DNA from: Polynucleobacter sp. 71A-WALBACH
Lineage (GTDB): Bacteria > Pseudomonadota > Gammaproteobacteria > Burkholderiales > Burkholderiaceae
DNA: 64,000 nucleotides
Assembly (NCBI RefSeq): GCF_018882365.1
Contig: NZ_JACVOP010000001.1
Span: forward strand, 124,001 to 188,000
Reading direction: 5' to 3'
Under the pieces are notes generated by a model. The model made no database searches, was not told the origin of the DNA, and was given only the letters and a program-made list of their open reading frames with translations. Made by a program: the position numbers and the translations under genes. Position 1 is the stretch's first letter. Every line of letters begins with the position of its first letter. Positions 50,186 to 60,620 of the stretch are shown piece after piece.

Positions 50186-51745
50186 ATGCGCAACCAAAAC
50201 CCTTCGCCCACCACTGCTGCACTGCTAGCCAGCCTCTTAGTCTGCTTGTTAGCTAGTCAACAGGCCTATTCTGCCGATCTAGTCTCTCAAGAGACTGCTT
50301 TGCAGTACATCCCCAAAGCTGTTGCTGCTAGCCTTGAAAAGAATCAGATCCCTAAAGATGCGATCAGCATTTCAGTAGTTGAAATTGAGCCAGGACGACC
50401 AGGAAAAATTACTGCCAAAACAGAATTGGACTGGCGCTCTAAGCAGGCAATGAACCCTGCATCCACTATGAAGCTGGTCACTACGCTCACAGGGCTCGAT
50501 GTCTTGGGGCCTCAATATCGCTGGCGCACGAATGTCTATACCGACGGACTCATTCGTCAAGGAACCCTCAAGGGGAATGTCTATTTACAAGGTACTGGTG
50601 ATCCAAAGCTAGTCCCTGAAGAAATGGCCAAGATGATGAAGGCTTTACAAAATCTAGGCATTCAGAAAATTGATGGCAACCTATTCTTTGATAGAAGCGC
50701 CTATGCTCCCAGCGTCATGGAGCACAACACTATTGATGGCGAGTCATTGCGCGCCTATAACGTGCCCCCAGATCCCCTGCTTTACGCCTTTAGAACCCTG
50801 TCATTCCAGCTAGGAAAATCGCGTACCGCAGACTTTATTGACATCAGCTACACACCGCCACTCTCTCAACTCAAGGTGATCAACCAAATGCAATTGGTCG
50901 ATCAATCCTGCGATAGCTGGAAAAGCAATATTCGCTTTAACCTGGATCCCGAAGGAGATGAAGCCACTACCAACCAACTCCTAACTGCGCAGTTCTCTGG
51001 TAGCTTTCCCAATGCCTGCAAGGGAGTGAACTACAACGTCGTTGCTTTAGATGCCAATACTTTCCTTACCCAGGGATTTGCTGCAGCCTGGGAGTTGGCT
51101 GGTGGAACGTGGATCCAGGCACCAACCGGAAAGTCTGGCGCCGTTCCCCTAGCAGCTCGACTGCTACTGCAGTTTGAAGGCATCGCTTTGGCAGACGATG
51201 TACAAGATATTAATAAGTACTCCAATAATGTGATGGCTCGGCAATTAATGTTGACCTTAGCCCTTGAGAAAATGGGTAGGCCAGCAACTACTGAAAATGG
51301 TGAGCTCGTCATTCAGAGTTGGTTAAAGGGTGTGGGACTGCAGTTTCCAGAGTTGGTAATTGAGAATGGTTCGGGCCTATCTCGTAATGAGGCAATCTCT
51401 GCCCAGCATATGACTCAATTATTAGTGGCAGCTCGTAACTTATCCGTAGCGGATACTTTTTATAACAGCCTACCCATTGCCGGAACAGACGGCACCATGA
51501 GAAATCGCCTCATGGCGCATTTACGGAAATTTCTGCATTTAAAGAAAAAGCCTGAAGCCAGAATTAAAACAGGATCACTTGCCGATGTTAGAGCGATATC
51601 AGGTTATGTGATGAGTAAATCTGGAAAGATGTATGCCGTGACCTCCTTCATAAACCACCCCAATGCATGGAGAGGCCTAGAGGCACACGATCAACTATTG
51701 GCGTGGCTACTAGACGATGGGCCAGAACCAAAACAGGCGCGCTGA
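50186..51745 (+). CDS. dacB: D-alanyl-D-alanine carboxypeptidase/endopeptidase (PBP4, DacB)
   Basis: A 519-residue periplasmic peptidoglycan hydrolase. Signal peptide (LLASLLVCLLASQQAYSA), then the S-x-x-K box PASTMKLV (Ser93, Lys96), the S-x-N box YSNNVMARQL and the K-T-G box IKTGSLADV, with the inserted domain between the first two as usual for PBP4. The last 55 bases overlap the 3' end of the convergent sua5 gene. Confidence 0.92.
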   Translation: MRNQNPSPTTAALLASLLVCLLASQQAYSADLVSQETALQYIPKAVAASLEKNQIPKDAISISVVEIEPGRPGKITAKTELDWRSKQAMNPASTMKLVTTLTGLDVLGPQYRWRTNVYTDGLIRQGTLKGNVYLQGTGDPKLVPEEMAKMMKALQNLGIQKIDGNLFFDRSAYAPSVMEHNTIDGESLRAYNVPPDPLLYAFRTLSFQLGKSRTADFIDISYTPPLSQLKVINQMQLVDQSCDSWKSNIRFNLDPEGDEATTNQLLTAQFSGSFPNACKGVNYNVVALDANTFLTQGFAAAWELAGGTWIQAPTGKSGAVPLAARLLLQFEGIALADDVQDINKYSNNVMARQLMLTLALEKMGRPATTENGELVIQSWLKGVGLQFPELVIENGSGLSRNEAISAQHMTQLLVAARNLSVADTFYNSLPIAGTDGTMRNRLMAHLRKFLHLKKKPEARIKTGSLADVRAISGYVMSKSGKMYAVTSFINHPNAWRGLEAHDQLLAWLLDDGPEPKQAR

Positions 51746-52785
51746 AGTCGGTCTCTAACACCATCCCACTCCTCGCCTGCTGGCGGCTCCGGAAACAGAA
51801 TCAGATCCCAACCCTGTTGATCTAAATCTCGTAAAGAACGATACAAGCGACTTGCGAAGGCGGTACTATTACTGGGAACGATGACTTCCTCAAAGTGCAC
51901 AGAAGGATGACCATCATGCCCCAAAGAAGAATCTGAATCCCACACTGCAACCGCTACCCGTGACTTGATATCTGGAAACTCACTGAGTGCATCCAAGACT
52001 CTGCCCGGTGCATACATTCTTAATGGGGTTGTAGGGGCATAGTGGGCACGCAGACTGCCAGAGACCCTAGGTAGGTCGCCATGCTGCTGTGTTGAGGTGT
52101 TTTCACCAGGCAAATAGACTTTGATGCCTGTCTTGGCAAAAATTTCTCCAGGAGTAATGAGTCCAGGGCGCAATAAGACAGGATGATCACCAGACGATAA
52201 ATCAATGATGGTCGATTCAATGCCAACCTCGCAATCACCGCCATCCAAAATCATGAGATCCAACATGCCTTCAAATTCGCTACGGACATCTGAGGCACTC
52301 GTTGGAGATACTTTACCGAAACGATTGGCAGAAGGGGCAACTACTCCACCTTTAAATTTGCGCAGCAGCTCTTGTGCAATGGGATGGGCAGGCGCCCGAA
52401 TCGCTACCGTATCCTGACCGCCTGTAAGTTCATTCAAAACACTTTTATCTTTTTTAAAGACTAGGGTTAGCGGACCCGGCCAAAATGCATTGATAAGCTT
52501 TAATGCATCCTCTGATAAATCCCTTACCCATGGCGCTAATACTGGCACCCAGTCAACTTGAGCCTGATCGAACTTATTAGGGGCTGCCAAGTGAACAATC
52601 AGCGGGTGATTAGAAGGTCTACCCTTGGCAGTGAAAATCTGTTTAATTGCTTCAGGATTCTTCGCATCCGCACCCAAGCCATATACCGTCTCCGTCGGAA
52701 ACGCGACTAAGCCACCATCTCGCAAAGTTTGCACTGCTTCATTAATGACTGCGGAAGAATGCAGTGCGCTACTATCGCTGGACAT
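51691..52785 (-). CDS. sua5: L-threonylcarbamoyladenylate synthase, Sua5 type
   Basis: Makes threonylcarbamoyl-AMP for the t6A37 tRNA modification. The 364-residue protein has the YrdC domain (GGLVAFPTETVYGLGADA, FTAKGRPSNHPLIVHL, APSANRFGKVSPTSA) plus a C-terminal Sua5 domain joined by PRVSGSLRAHYAPTTPLRMY, so it is the two-domain form rather than short TsaC. It starts 2 bases after the purK stop and is probably cotranscribed with purE-purK. Confidence 0.93.
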   Translation of the reverse strand: MSSDSSALHSSAVINEAVQTLRDGGLVAFPTETVYGLGADAKNPEAIKQIFTAKGRPSNHPLIVHLAAPNKFDQAQVDWVPVLAPWVRDLSEDALKLINAFWPGPLTLVFKKDKSVLNELTGGQDTVAIRAPAHPIAQELLRKFKGGVVAPSANRFGKVSPTSASDVRSEFEGMLDLMILDGGDCEVGIESTIIDLSSGDHPVLLRPGLITPGEIFAKTGIKVYLPGENTSTQQHGDLPRVSGSLRAHYAPTTPLRMYAPGRVLDALSEFPDIKSRVAVAVWDSDSSLGHDGHPSVHFEEVIVPSNSTAFASRLYRSLRDLDQQGWDLILFPEPPAGEEWDGVRDRLQRACFGSGPSSSSHANS

Positions 52786-52787
52786 TT

Positions 52788-53972
52788 CTAGGGCTCGATC
52801 CCTAATTCAACAGCGACGGCTGCGCAATTTTGGCGCGCCTGATTGAGCGACTCACCTAAACAGTTGATATGGCCCATCTTGCGACCCATACGTGGATCGG
52901 ATTTACCGTAAAGATGCAACTTCGCATCTGGATGAGAAAGTACTTTATCCCAGGCAGGCTCCCTTGCCTTATCTTCACTGCCTTCGTACCAAAGATCACC
53001 CAAGAGGTTAAGCATAGAGACTGGGGCTAACAGGCGGGTATCGCCTAAGGGTAAGCGGGCCATGCTTCTAACTTGCTGCTCAAACTGACTGCTGATACAG
53101 GCATCCATCGTGTAGTGACCAGAGTTATGTGGGCGTGGTGCGATTTCGTTTGCTACGATATCGCCACTCTTGAGCACAAAGAACTCCACACATAAAACAC
53201 CCACGTAATCAATCTTACGAATGAGTGCTTTAGCAGCTTCAATAATCTTTTTCTCCTGGGCGGGCTTAAGTGATGGTGCCGGCACAGTCGAGGTATGCAA
53301 GATACCATCGCGATGAATATTTTGCGAAACTGGATATGCCACGACTGCATCATCATATCCACGCACTACTAAAGCAGACACTTCAAAGTCCAAGTCCATC
53401 CGCTTTTCCAGAACACAAGGTACCTTACCTAATTCAGACCAAGCGGCAACTAGGTTGGCAGAGTCATAAACCGTAATTTGACCTTTACCGTCATAACCCA
53501 TGCGGGCGGTTTTCAGAATGCCAGGAAATAACTCTGCAGGAACATGCTCAATATCGGCATCGTGCTCGACTACACAGTAAGGCGCAGGGCCAATATTAGT
53601 TTCCGCTTTCCAGGTAGCTAAGAATTTTTTCTCAGCAACACGATTTTGAGCCAAGGAAACACAGCTGCTGCGGGGCGCCACGAAGACACCTAAAGATTCC
53701 AACTCATCTAAAGCTTGTGCGGGAACATTTTCAAATTCAGTGCTAACGGATTTGCATAAAACTGCCATCTCTTTTAATGCGGCGGAGTCGGTGTAATCTG
53801 CTTGAATGAATTTTTCAGCGATGGAACCGGCGGGACTATCAGATCCAGGATCAAGAACGCAGACTTTGTAGCCCATAGCTTGAGCGGCTTGTGTAAACAT
53901 CCGCCCCAATTGACCGCCACCTAAAATTCCTAAATACGAGCCCGGTAATATGGGCTCCAAACGATCTGCCAT
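52788..53972 (-). CDS. purK: N5-carboxyaminoimidazole ribonucleotide synthase
   Basis: ATP-grasp enzyme that carboxylates AIR to N5-CAIR in purine synthesis. Full length at 394 residues, with the N-terminal LGILGGGQLGRMFTQAAQAMGYKV, the ATP-grasp GILKTARMGYDGKGQ, and NEIAPRPHNSGHYTMDAC. It follows purE by 1 base, and the product passes to PurE. Confidence 0.96.
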   Translation of the reverse strand: MADRLEPILPGSYLGILGGGQLGRMFTQAAQAMGYKVCVLDPGSDSPAGSIAEKFIQADYTDSAALKEMAVLCKSVSTEFENVPAQALDELESLGVFVAPRSSCVSLAQNRVAEKKFLATWKAETNIGPAPYCVVEHDADIEHVPAELFPGILKTARMGYDGKGQITVYDSANLVAAWSELGKVPCVLEKRMDLDFEVSALVVRGYDDAVVAYPVSQNIHRDGILHTSTVPAPSLKPAQEKKIIEAAKALIRKIDYVGVLCVEFFVLKSGDIVANEIAPRPHNSGHYTMDACISSQFEQQVRSMARLPLGDTRLLAPVSMLNLLGDLWYEGSEDKAREPAWDKVLSHPDAKLHLYGKSDPRMGRKMGHINCLGESLNQARQNCAAVAVELGIEP

Positions 53973-53973
53973 C

Positions 53974-54471
53974 TTATGAATATCCTGGCAAATTCATGGA
54001 GCGCGCGGTATCTGACTGCTTTGCACGAAACTCTTCTAGCTGTTTTGCTAAAGCAGGATCATTGACTGCTAAATTGGCAATCACGTGTAAGGCTGCATTT
54101 GCAGCTCCTGCTTCACCAATAGCAAATGTTGCCACTGGAATGCCCTTAGGCATTTGCACGATGGAATACAGAGAGTCCTCACCGCGTAAATATTTGCTAG
54201 CTACTGGAACGCCATAGATAGGGACAATTGTTTTCGATGCCAGCATACCCGGCAAATGCGCCGCACCACCAGCACCAGCAATAATGGCCTTGAGACCATT
54301 TTTAGAGGCATTTTCTGCATAAGAAAACATATCGTCTGGCATGCGATGGGCGGAGACGACTTTAGCCTCGTGAGCGATGCCGAATTGCTCCAGCATTTGA
54401 GCGGCGTGCTGCATGGTGTCCCAATCTGAATTGGAGCCCATTACTATTCCGACGACTGGCTTCTTACTCAT
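53974..54471 (-). CDS. purE: N5-CAIR mutase
   Basis: Converts N5-CAIR to CAIR. The 165-residue protein has VVGIVMGSNSDWDTM, the catalytic histidine region VVSAHRMPDD and GAGGAAHLPGMLAS. The start at the ATG 54471 (MSKKP) with GGAGAGG upstream is preferred over the TTG four codons earlier. Purine genes purC, purE and purK lie in sequence here. Confidence 0.96.
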   Translation of the reverse strand: MSKKPVVGIVMGSNSDWDTMQHAAQMLEQFGIAHEAKVVSAHRMPDDMFSYAENASKNGLKAIIAGAGGAAHLPGMLASKTIVPIYGVPVASKYLRGEDSLYSIVQMPKGIPVATFAIGEAGAANAALHVIANLAVNDPALAKQLEEFRAKQSDTARSMNLPGYS

Positions 54472-54552
54472 TGACCTCTCCAAATGCCCTGATCTAATTC
54501 ATTAATTTATCTAAGGCCTTATTATCCCAGCCTTTTTAGGGCCCCAAGAAAA

Positions 54553-55449
54553 TTAGACCTTAGTTAAGCGAGCGAGGGCTTCGCGGTACTTTTCGGCTGT
54601 TTTATCAATTACATCGACTGGAAGAGTCGGTGCTGGAGCTGTTTTTGACCAAAGCTTGCCATCCACCATGGCCGTTTCGAGCCAGTCCCGTACAAATTGC
54701 TTGTCATAGGAGGGAGGATTTGCGCCCACATAATAGGTTTCAGCAGGCCAGAAGCGGGAGGAATCTGCGGTCAATATCTCATCCATCAATACCAATTGAC
54801 CAGCGTCATCTAAACCAAATTCAAACTTAGTATCAGCAATGATGATCCCGCGAGTTGCAGCGTACTCAGAAGCCTCTTTGTACAAACGAATGCTGACCTC
54901 ACGAATCTGATTGGCTAACTTCTCACCAATCATCTCAATTACTTTATCAAAAGAGATATTTTCATCATGCTCACCCGCCTCTGCTTTTGCAGCAGGAGTA
55001 AAAATAGGTTCAGGTAATTTCTGGGCATTTTCAAGGCCTTCTGGCAATGCGATGCCACATACCTTGCCAGTCTCTTTGTAGTCTTTCCAGCCGCTACCAG
55101 CGAGGTAGCCACGCACTACCGCTTCAACCAAGATCGGTTTGAGTCTTTTAGCCACTACAGCTCGCCCCTTCACTTGCTCTACTTCATCGGCAAGCACAAC
55201 ACTTTCGGGGGCAATCCCAGTTAAGTGGTTGGGGATCACCTTAGCTAACCTATTGAACCAAAAGTTGGCCATTTGATTGAGCACAATGCCCTTCTCAGGA
55301 ATAGGTTGACCCATCACAACGTCAAAGGCAGATAGACGATCAGTCGTGATCATTAATAGCTTGTCTTCACCAAGGGCATAAACATCGCGCACTTTCCCTT
55401 TTGATAGCAAAGGCAGCGACTTGATGGAGGATGCGTATAAAGCTGGCAT
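54553..55449 (-). CDS. purC: SAICAR synthetase
   Basis: Phosphoribosylaminoimidazole-succinocarboxamide synthase, 298 residues. Family motifs: [28 protein letters not shown] near the N-terminus, [17 protein letters not shown], and [16 protein letters not shown]. It starts 7 bases after the fba stop, so the purine genes appear to share a transcript with the glycolytic genes upstream. Confidence 0.96.
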   Translation of the reverse strand: MPALYASSIKSLPLLSKGKVRDVYALGEDKLLMITTDRLSAFDVVMGQPIPEKGIVLNQMANFWFNRLAKVIPNHLTGIAPESVVLADEVEQVKGRAVVAKRLKPILVEAVVRGYLAGSGWKDYKETGKVCGIALPEGLENAQKLPEPIFTPAAKAEAGEHDENISFDKVIEMIGEKLANQIREVSIRLYKEASEYAATRGIIIADTKFEFGLDDAGQLVLMDEILTADSSRFWPAETYYVGANPPSYDKQFVRDWLETAMVDGKLWSKTAPAPTLPVDVIDKTAEKYREALARLTKV

Positions 55450-55456
55450 ATTTATC

Positions 55457-56521
55457 TCACTTCACAATCTGGGCTAATTTGCCGCTCTTGTACAGCTCGG
55501 CCATTTTTTCCAAAGGAATTGGCTTGATTTTGGATGCTTGGCCTGCACTACCAAACGCATTGAAGCGCGCAATACACACTTTCTTAGCCGCTTCACGCGC
55601 AGGCTTCAGATAATCCCGTGGATCAAACTTGCTTGGGTTCTCAAACATATAGCGGCGGATAGCGCCAGTCATCGCCAAACGAATATCGGTATCGATATTG
55701 ATCTTACGAACGCCGTTCTTAATACCCTCTTGAATTTCCTCAACAGGAACACCGTAAGTTTCTTTCATATCGCCGCCGAATTCACGAATCTCAGCAAGCA
55801 GCTCCTGCGGAACGCTAGAGGAACCATGCATGACTAAATGCGTATTCGGAATACGTGTATGAATTTCTTTAATACGCTCGATTGCTAAGATATCGCCTGT
55901 TGGCTTCTTAGTAAATTTATAGGCACCGTGGCTAGTACCAATTGCAATAGCTAGAGCATCACACTGCGTAGCTTTTACAAAGTCAGCCGCTTGCTCAACA
56001 TCAGTCAACAACTGCTCACGCGTCATCTTGCCATCAGCCCCGTGACCATCTTCTTTGTCGCCTTGCATGGTCTCTAGTGAGCCAAGTACACCTAACTCAG
56101 CTTCAACAGTAACTCCAATAGAGTGGGAAAACTTCACTACTTCTCTAGATACTTCGACGTTGTATTCATAGCTGGCTACCGTCTTACCGTCGGCCTCTAA
56201 AGAACCATCCATCATCACACTGGTAAAGCCGCTCTTAATCGCAGCCATACACACCGCTGGACTTTGACCGTGATCTTGATGCATGACGACAGGAATATGC
56301 GGATACGCCTCAACCGCAGCAGAAATTAAATGGCGTAAGAATGATTCGCCAGCATATTTACGAGCACCAGCAGAGGCTTGCATGATGACTGGAGAATCTG
56401 CCTCATTGGCAGCTTCCATAATCGCAGTAACCTGCTCTAAATTGTTAACGTTAAATGCTGGCAAGCCATAGCCATTTTCAGCTGCGTGATCCAATAGTTG
56501 TCGTAAAGATACTAAAGCCAT
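55457..56521 (-). CDS. fba: Fructose-bisphosphate aldolase, class II
   Basis: Zinc-dependent aldolase, 354 residues, splitting fructose 1,6-bisphosphate to the triose phosphates. It has [15 protein letters not shown] with zinc-binding histidine, VEAELGVLG, and [15 protein letters not shown], as in the CbbA/Fba type of proteobacteria. Between pyk and purC on the same strand. Confidence 0.96.
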   Translation of the reverse strand: MALVSLRQLLDHAAENGYGLPAFNVNNLEQVTAIMEAANEADSPVIMQASAGARKYAGESFLRHLISAAVEAYPHIPVVMHQDHGQSPAVCMAAIKSGFTSVMMDGSLEADGKTVASYEYNVEVSREVVKFSHSIGVTVEAELGVLGSLETMQGDKEDGHGADGKMTREQLLTDVEQAADFVKATQCDALAIAIGTSHGAYKFTKKPTGDILAIERIKEIHTRIPNTHLVMHGSSSVPQELLAEIREFGGDMKETYGVPVEEIQEGIKNGVRKINIDTDIRLAMTGAIRRYMFENPSKFDPRDYLKPAREAAKKVCIARFNAFGSAGQASKIKPIPLEKMAELYKSGKLAQIVK

Positions 56522-56583
56522 GATGGTCTCTTAATTGAAATGTTAGTAATAAATGATATGAATCAAAATCTTAAAAAAGTGAA

Positions 56584-58020
56584 TTACTTCACCTGAATAA
56601 TCTTGAGCGAATTAGTACCGCCAGGCTCACCCATGGGTTCACCTGAAGTCAAAACCACTACATCGCCTTTATTCACTGCCCCTAACTTCTTCAAGCAATC
56701 CTCCACCTCTTGCAAAGCAGTATCGCGTTGCTTGGTGTAATTCAAGCCAATTGGAAACACATTGCGATAAGTGCTCAAGGCACGCTGAGTTGCAATCTTT
56801 GAAGTTAAAGCAAAGATAGGTAAATGAATATTGTGACGACTCATCCATACCGCAGTAGATCCGGAGTCTGTTAAGGCGGCAATCGCAGTGGCATTGAGGT
56901 GATGCGCCGTAAATAGCGCGCCCAAGGCAATGGTTTGATCGATGCGTGAGAAAGTTTGATCCAAGAAATCAGTATCGAGTTTTACGCGGTCCGACTTTTC
57001 AGCTTCAACACAAATCTCAGCCATCGCCTTGATAGTTTGCACCGGGTACATACCAGCAGCAGATTCCGCGGACAACATCACAGCATCCGTTCCATCCAAG
57101 ACCGCATTAGCTACGTCGCTCACTTCAGCACGCGTAGGCACTGGAGCATTGATCATGGACTCCATCATTTGGGTCGCAGTAATTGTAAATTTATCAGCCT
57201 CGAGTGCTAACTTGATCATGCGCTTTTGCAAGGCTGGGACAGCGGCGTTACCAACTTCAATCGCTAAATCTCCACGCGCGACCATGATGCCGTCACTCTC
57301 AGCAATGATGCTATTGAGTGCATCAGGCTCAATTGCTTCTGCGCGCTCAACCTTAGCAATCGTACGAACTTTACCAACGCCATGCTTTGTACTAGCGGCA
57401 TCTGCTAACTTGCGGGCGTAAGCCATGTCTGCGCCGTCTTTTGGAAAACTGATCGCCAGAAAATCAACGCCCATCGCGATCGCGGCATCCAAATCCGCAA
57501 TATCTTTTTCTGTCAGCGCTGGCGCAGTCAAACCCCCACCGGCGCGGTTAATACCTTTGTTATTCGAGAGTGGCCCGCCCTGCTCGACGAGGGTAATGAT
57601 TTCTCCACCCTTCACGGCCTCTACTCGCAGTACAACTAAGCCATCATTCAATAGGAGTCGATCACCTGGTTTGACATCTTGCGGCAGCTCTTTGTAATCC
57701 AAACCGACGCGCTCTTGATTGCCGAGCTCACAAGCGACATCTAGAATAAATTGTGCGCCCTCTTTTAAAAGAATTTTGTTTTCTGCAAATTTGCCAACGC
57801 GAATTTTTGGACCTTGAAGATCGGCCATGATGCCGACCTCTTTGCCGACTTCCGCAGAAATACTCCGAACTAAATCATGGCGAGCCTTATGGTCAGCAAC
57901 AGTGCCATGAGAAAAGTTCATTCTCACGACATCCACACCTGCACGAATCATCTCGCGTAATACCTCAGGCTTTTCGGATGCAGGCCCTAATGTGGCAATG
58001 ATCTTTGTTGCTCTCAACAT
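56584..58020 (-). CDS. pyk: Pyruvate kinase (glycolytic-run copy)
   Basis: Second pyruvate kinase gene of the window, 478 residues. KIIATLGPASEKPEVLREMI, AKVERAEAIEPDALN, ARGDLAIEVGNAAVPALQKRMI and TQMMESMINAPVPTRAEVSD are all family motifs. It differs clearly in sequence from the copy at 24808-26223. Placed between pgk (2 bases) and fba, it is the likely housekeeping enzyme. Confidence 0.95.
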   Translation of the reverse strand: MLRATKIIATLGPASEKPEVLREMIRAGVDVVRMNFSHGTVADHKARHDLVRSISAEVGKEVGIMADLQGPKIRVGKFAENKILLKEGAQFILDVACELGNQERVGLDYKELPQDVKPGDRLLLNDGLVVLRVEAVKGGEIITLVEQGGPLSNNKGINRAGGGLTAPALTEKDIADLDAAIAMGVDFLAISFPKDGADMAYARKLADAASTKHGVGKVRTIAKVERAEAIEPDALNSIIAESDGIMVARGDLAIEVGNAAVPALQKRMIKLALEADKFTITATQMMESMINAPVPTRAEVSDVANAVLDGTDAVMLSAESAAGMYPVQTIKAMAEICVEAEKSDRVKLDTDFLDQTFSRIDQTIALGALFTAHHLNATAIAALTDSGSTAVWMSRHNIHLPIFALTSKIATQRALSTYRNVFPIGLNYTKQRDTALQEVEDCLKKLGAVNKGDVVVLTSGEPMGEPGGTNSLKIIQVK

Positions 58021-58022
58021 AT

Positions 58023-59234
58023 TTAGTCTTTCGCTCTTTCAGCCAATACCGCAAAGGCTGGCAAGGTCTTGCCTTCTAAGAATTCTAGGAAGGCGCCACC
58101 GCCAGTAGAGATGTAATCCACTTGATTTTCAATGCCGTACTTCGCAATTGCCGCCAAGGTATCGCCACCCCCCGCAATCGAAAATGCCGGTGAATGTGCA
58201 ATGGCTGCTGCCAACATTTTGGTGCCACCGCCAAACTGATCAATCTCAAATACACCCAAGGGACCATTCCAGACAATCGTGCCAGCATGCGCCAACATGA
58301 TGGATAAACGCGCAGCAGTTTTAGGCCCAATATCTAAAATCATGTCATCTTCCGCGACCTGATCTGCGGGTACACGGTTAGCGCGTGCCAAGGGAGAGAG
58401 TTCATTCGCCACCACTACGTCTTCAGGAATGGGAACGTGCGCGCCGCGCTTTTCCATAATCTCCATGATTTCTCGAGCCTCATCAACTAAGTCTGGCTCT
58501 GCCAATGACTTACCGATTGGCAAACCTTTAGCCAACATAAAAGTATTAGCAATACCGCCCCCCACAATCAACTCGTCCACCTTGTCAGCCAGCGCTTTAA
58601 GAATGGTAAGTTTCGAAGATACTTTGGAGCCTGCCACAATCGCCACAAGCGGACGCTTAGGGCTTGCAAGAGCGCGACTCAAGGCATCTAACTCTGCGGC
58701 CATCAAAGGACCGGCGCAAGCAATCGGAGCAAATTTAGCCACACCATTTGTAGTTGCCTCTGCACGGTGAGCGGTACCAAAGGCGTCATTGACATACACA
58801 TCACAAAGAGCGGCAATCTTCTTAGCTAGCTCATCGTTATTCTTTTTCTCACCCACATTGAGACGACAGTTCTCCAGCAATACCAACTCGCCTGGATTCA
58901 CTTCAAAACCACCATCCACCCAATCGCTAATTAAAGGAACTTTACGATTTAAGAGTGCGGCAATTCGGTCTGCCACCGGAGCCAAACTATCCTCAGGCTT
59001 AAATTCACCTTCAGTTGGGCGACCTAAGTGGGATGTGACCATGACAGCCGCACCAGCATCCAAACACATTTGCACTGCCGGCATGGAGGCTCTAATACGA
59101 GTATCTTCGGTAATATTGCCCACATCATCCTGGGGAACATTGAGGTCGGCACGGATTAAAACCCGTTTTCCCTTAAGAAGACCCGCTGCAGCTAGTTCAC
59201 TAAGGCGTTTTACTTTGAAGAGAGATTCCGGCAT
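58023..59234 (-). CDS. pgk: Phosphoglycerate kinase
   Basis: Transfers phosphate from 1,3-bisphosphoglycerate to ADP. Full length at 403 residues, with [27 protein letters not shown], a conserved [11 protein letters not shown]-like stretch and [19 protein letters not shown]. First gene of the run pgk-pyk-fba-purC-purE-purK-sua5. The 211-base gap to divergent ilvE should hold both promoters; no ribosome site is obvious. Confidence 0.96.
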   Translation of the reverse strand: MPESLFKVKRLSELAAAGLLKGKRVLIRADLNVPQDDVGNITEDTRIRASMPAVQMCLDAGAAVMVTSHLGRPTEGEFKPEDSLAPVADRIAALLNRKVPLISDWVDGGFEVNPGELVLLENCRLNVGEKKNNDELAKKIAALCDVYVNDAFGTAHRAEATTNGVAKFAPIACAGPLMAAELDALSRALASPKRPLVAIVAGSKVSSKLTILKALADKVDELIVGGGIANTFMLAKGLPIGKSLAEPDLVDEAREIMEIMEKRGAHVPIPEDVVVANELSPLARANRVPADQVAEDDMILDIGPKTAARLSIMLAHAGTIVWNGPLGVFEIDQFGGGTKMLAAAIAHSPAFSIAGGGDTLAAIAKYGIENQVDYISTGGGAFLEFLEGKTLPAFAVLAERAKD

Positions 59235-59445
59235 GAGAATGGGCGAATTAAGTGGTTTAAGGGGAATGCTCTATTCTAAATCGTCTGGGCTTGCCACCAC
59301 AAAGGAATTGGGCTCCTCTAATGCGCTCCCTGCTCTACAATAAAGGCTTGGACGTAATTCAGGTCTTGGGGCTTCCCAGCGGCCTGGCACACTGTTTTAC
59401 CCAATTGAATCACCCAATTTATTAAATATTTAAAAGGTAGAGAAA

Positions 59446-60369
59446 ATGTCGATGTCCGACCGCGATGGCTTTATTTGGTCCGATGGGAAGCTGATTCCTT
59501 GGCGTGAGGCCAATATTCATGTGCTAACCCACAGTCTTCACTACGGAATGGGTGTATTTGAAGGTATTCGCGCCTACAAAACCCCTCAAGGCACTGCCAT
59601 TTTCCGCCTGCCAGAGCATGTTAAGCGTCTATTCAATGGCACCAAGATTTTCCAGATGAATATGCCATGGACTCCTGAGCAGATTTCCAGCGGGATTATT
59701 GATGTTGTGAATAGCAACAAGTTGGAATCTTGCTATATCCGCCCAATTATCTTTATCGGCTCCCAAAAGCTCGGCATCTCACCCAAAGGCAATAGCATTC
59801 ATACCGCGATCGCCGCTTGGGAGTGGGGCGCTTATTTGGGTGAAGATGGTCTCAACAAGGGCATCCGCGTTAAAACTTCCTCGTTTACCCGCCATTTCGT
59901 GAACTCCTCACTAGTTCGCGCTAAGGCATCCGGTTACTACATCAACTCCATTTTGGCCAATCAAGAAGTAACGGCAAATGGTTACGATGAAGCCCTTCTG
60001 CTCGATACAGAGGGCTATGTCTCCGAAGGTTCTGGCGAAAATATCTTCATCGTTAACAACGGAATTATTTACACCCCAGACTTGGCATCTTGTTTAGATG
60101 GCATTACTCGTAACTCCATCATGCAAATCGCCAAAGACCTTGGCTACGAATTGCGTGAGAAACGCATCACTCGTGATGAGGTGTATTCAGCGGATGAAGC
60201 TTTCTTCACCGGCACCGCCGCTGAAGTAACACCAATCCGCGAGTTGGATGATCGCACTATCGGTGATGGTAAACGGGGTCCGATTACTGAGAAAATCCAA
60301 AAGACCTACTTTGATGCGGTCTACGGTAGAAGTGATCAGTACAAAGCTTGGTTAACTTACGTTAAGTAA
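59446..60369 (+). CDS. ilvE: Branched-chain amino acid aminotransferase
   Basis: PLP enzyme making valine, leucine and isoleucine from their keto acids. The 307-residue class IV aminotransferase shows LTHSLHYGMGVFEGIRAYKT, the PLP lysine region SSLVRAKASGYYINSILANQEVTANGYDEALLLD (Lys at AKASG), GYVSEGSGENIFIV and FFTGTAAEVTPIREL. An AAAAGG stretch precedes the ATG. Its stop overlaps the start of the zinc-finger gene. Confidence 0.95.
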   Translation: MSMSDRDGFIWSDGKLIPWREANIHVLTHSLHYGMGVFEGIRAYKTPQGTAIFRLPEHVKRLFNGTKIFQMNMPWTPEQISSGIIDVVNSNKLESCYIRPIIFIGSQKLGISPKGNSIHTAIAAWEWGAYLGEDGLNKGIRVKTSSFTRHFVNSSLVRAKASGYYINSILANQEVTANGYDEALLLDTEGYVSEGSGENIFIVNNGIIYTPDLASCLDGITRNSIMQIAKDLGYELREKRITRDEVYSADEAFFTGTAAEVTPIRELDDRTIGDGKRGPITEKIQKTYFDAVYGRSDQYKAWLTYVK

Positions 60370-60575
60370 TGGGAAATCAGAGAATGAGTGATGCTCAAGT
60401 TGTAATGGTTAATGGCAATACCGATTTACCTTTGCATTGCCCTACCAATAAAACCCCTAGCTGGAATTCGCATCCACGTGTATTTCTAGATGTTGCTAAA
60501 ACGGGTGAAGCAAAGTGTCCGTACTGCGGCACCAAGTACAAACTCATTCCTGGTACCGAGCCCCACGGGCACTAA
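60369..60575 (+). CDS. CHCC zinc-finger domain protein
   Basis: A 68-residue protein of the zf-CHCC family: LHCPTNKTPSWNSHPRVFLDVAKTGEAKCPYCGTKYKLI, with Cys, His, Cys, Cys zinc ligands, related to the small mitochondrial complex I subunit NDUFS6. The gene overlaps ilvE by one base (TAATG); an ATG at 60384 (MSDAQ) is an alternative start. It is often found beside ilvE and LPS genes in Burkholderiales. Confidence 0.85.
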   Translation: MGNQRMSDAQVVMVNGNTDLPLHCPTNKTPSWNSHPRVFLDVAKTGEAKCPYCGTKYKLIPGTEPHGH

Positions 60576-60581
60576 GCCTAT

Positions 60582-60604
60582 CAGCACCCCTAAGTGGGGT
60601 GCTG
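60582..60604. other. Hairpin between zinc-finger and heptosyltransferase genes
   Basis: CAGCACCCC-N5-GGGGTGCTG, a perfect 9-bp stem directly after the zinc-finger stop. There is no T run on either side, so it is more likely an mRNA processing or stability element than a terminator. Confidence 0.55.
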
Positions 60605-60620
60605 TGTCGGGATACCTCAT

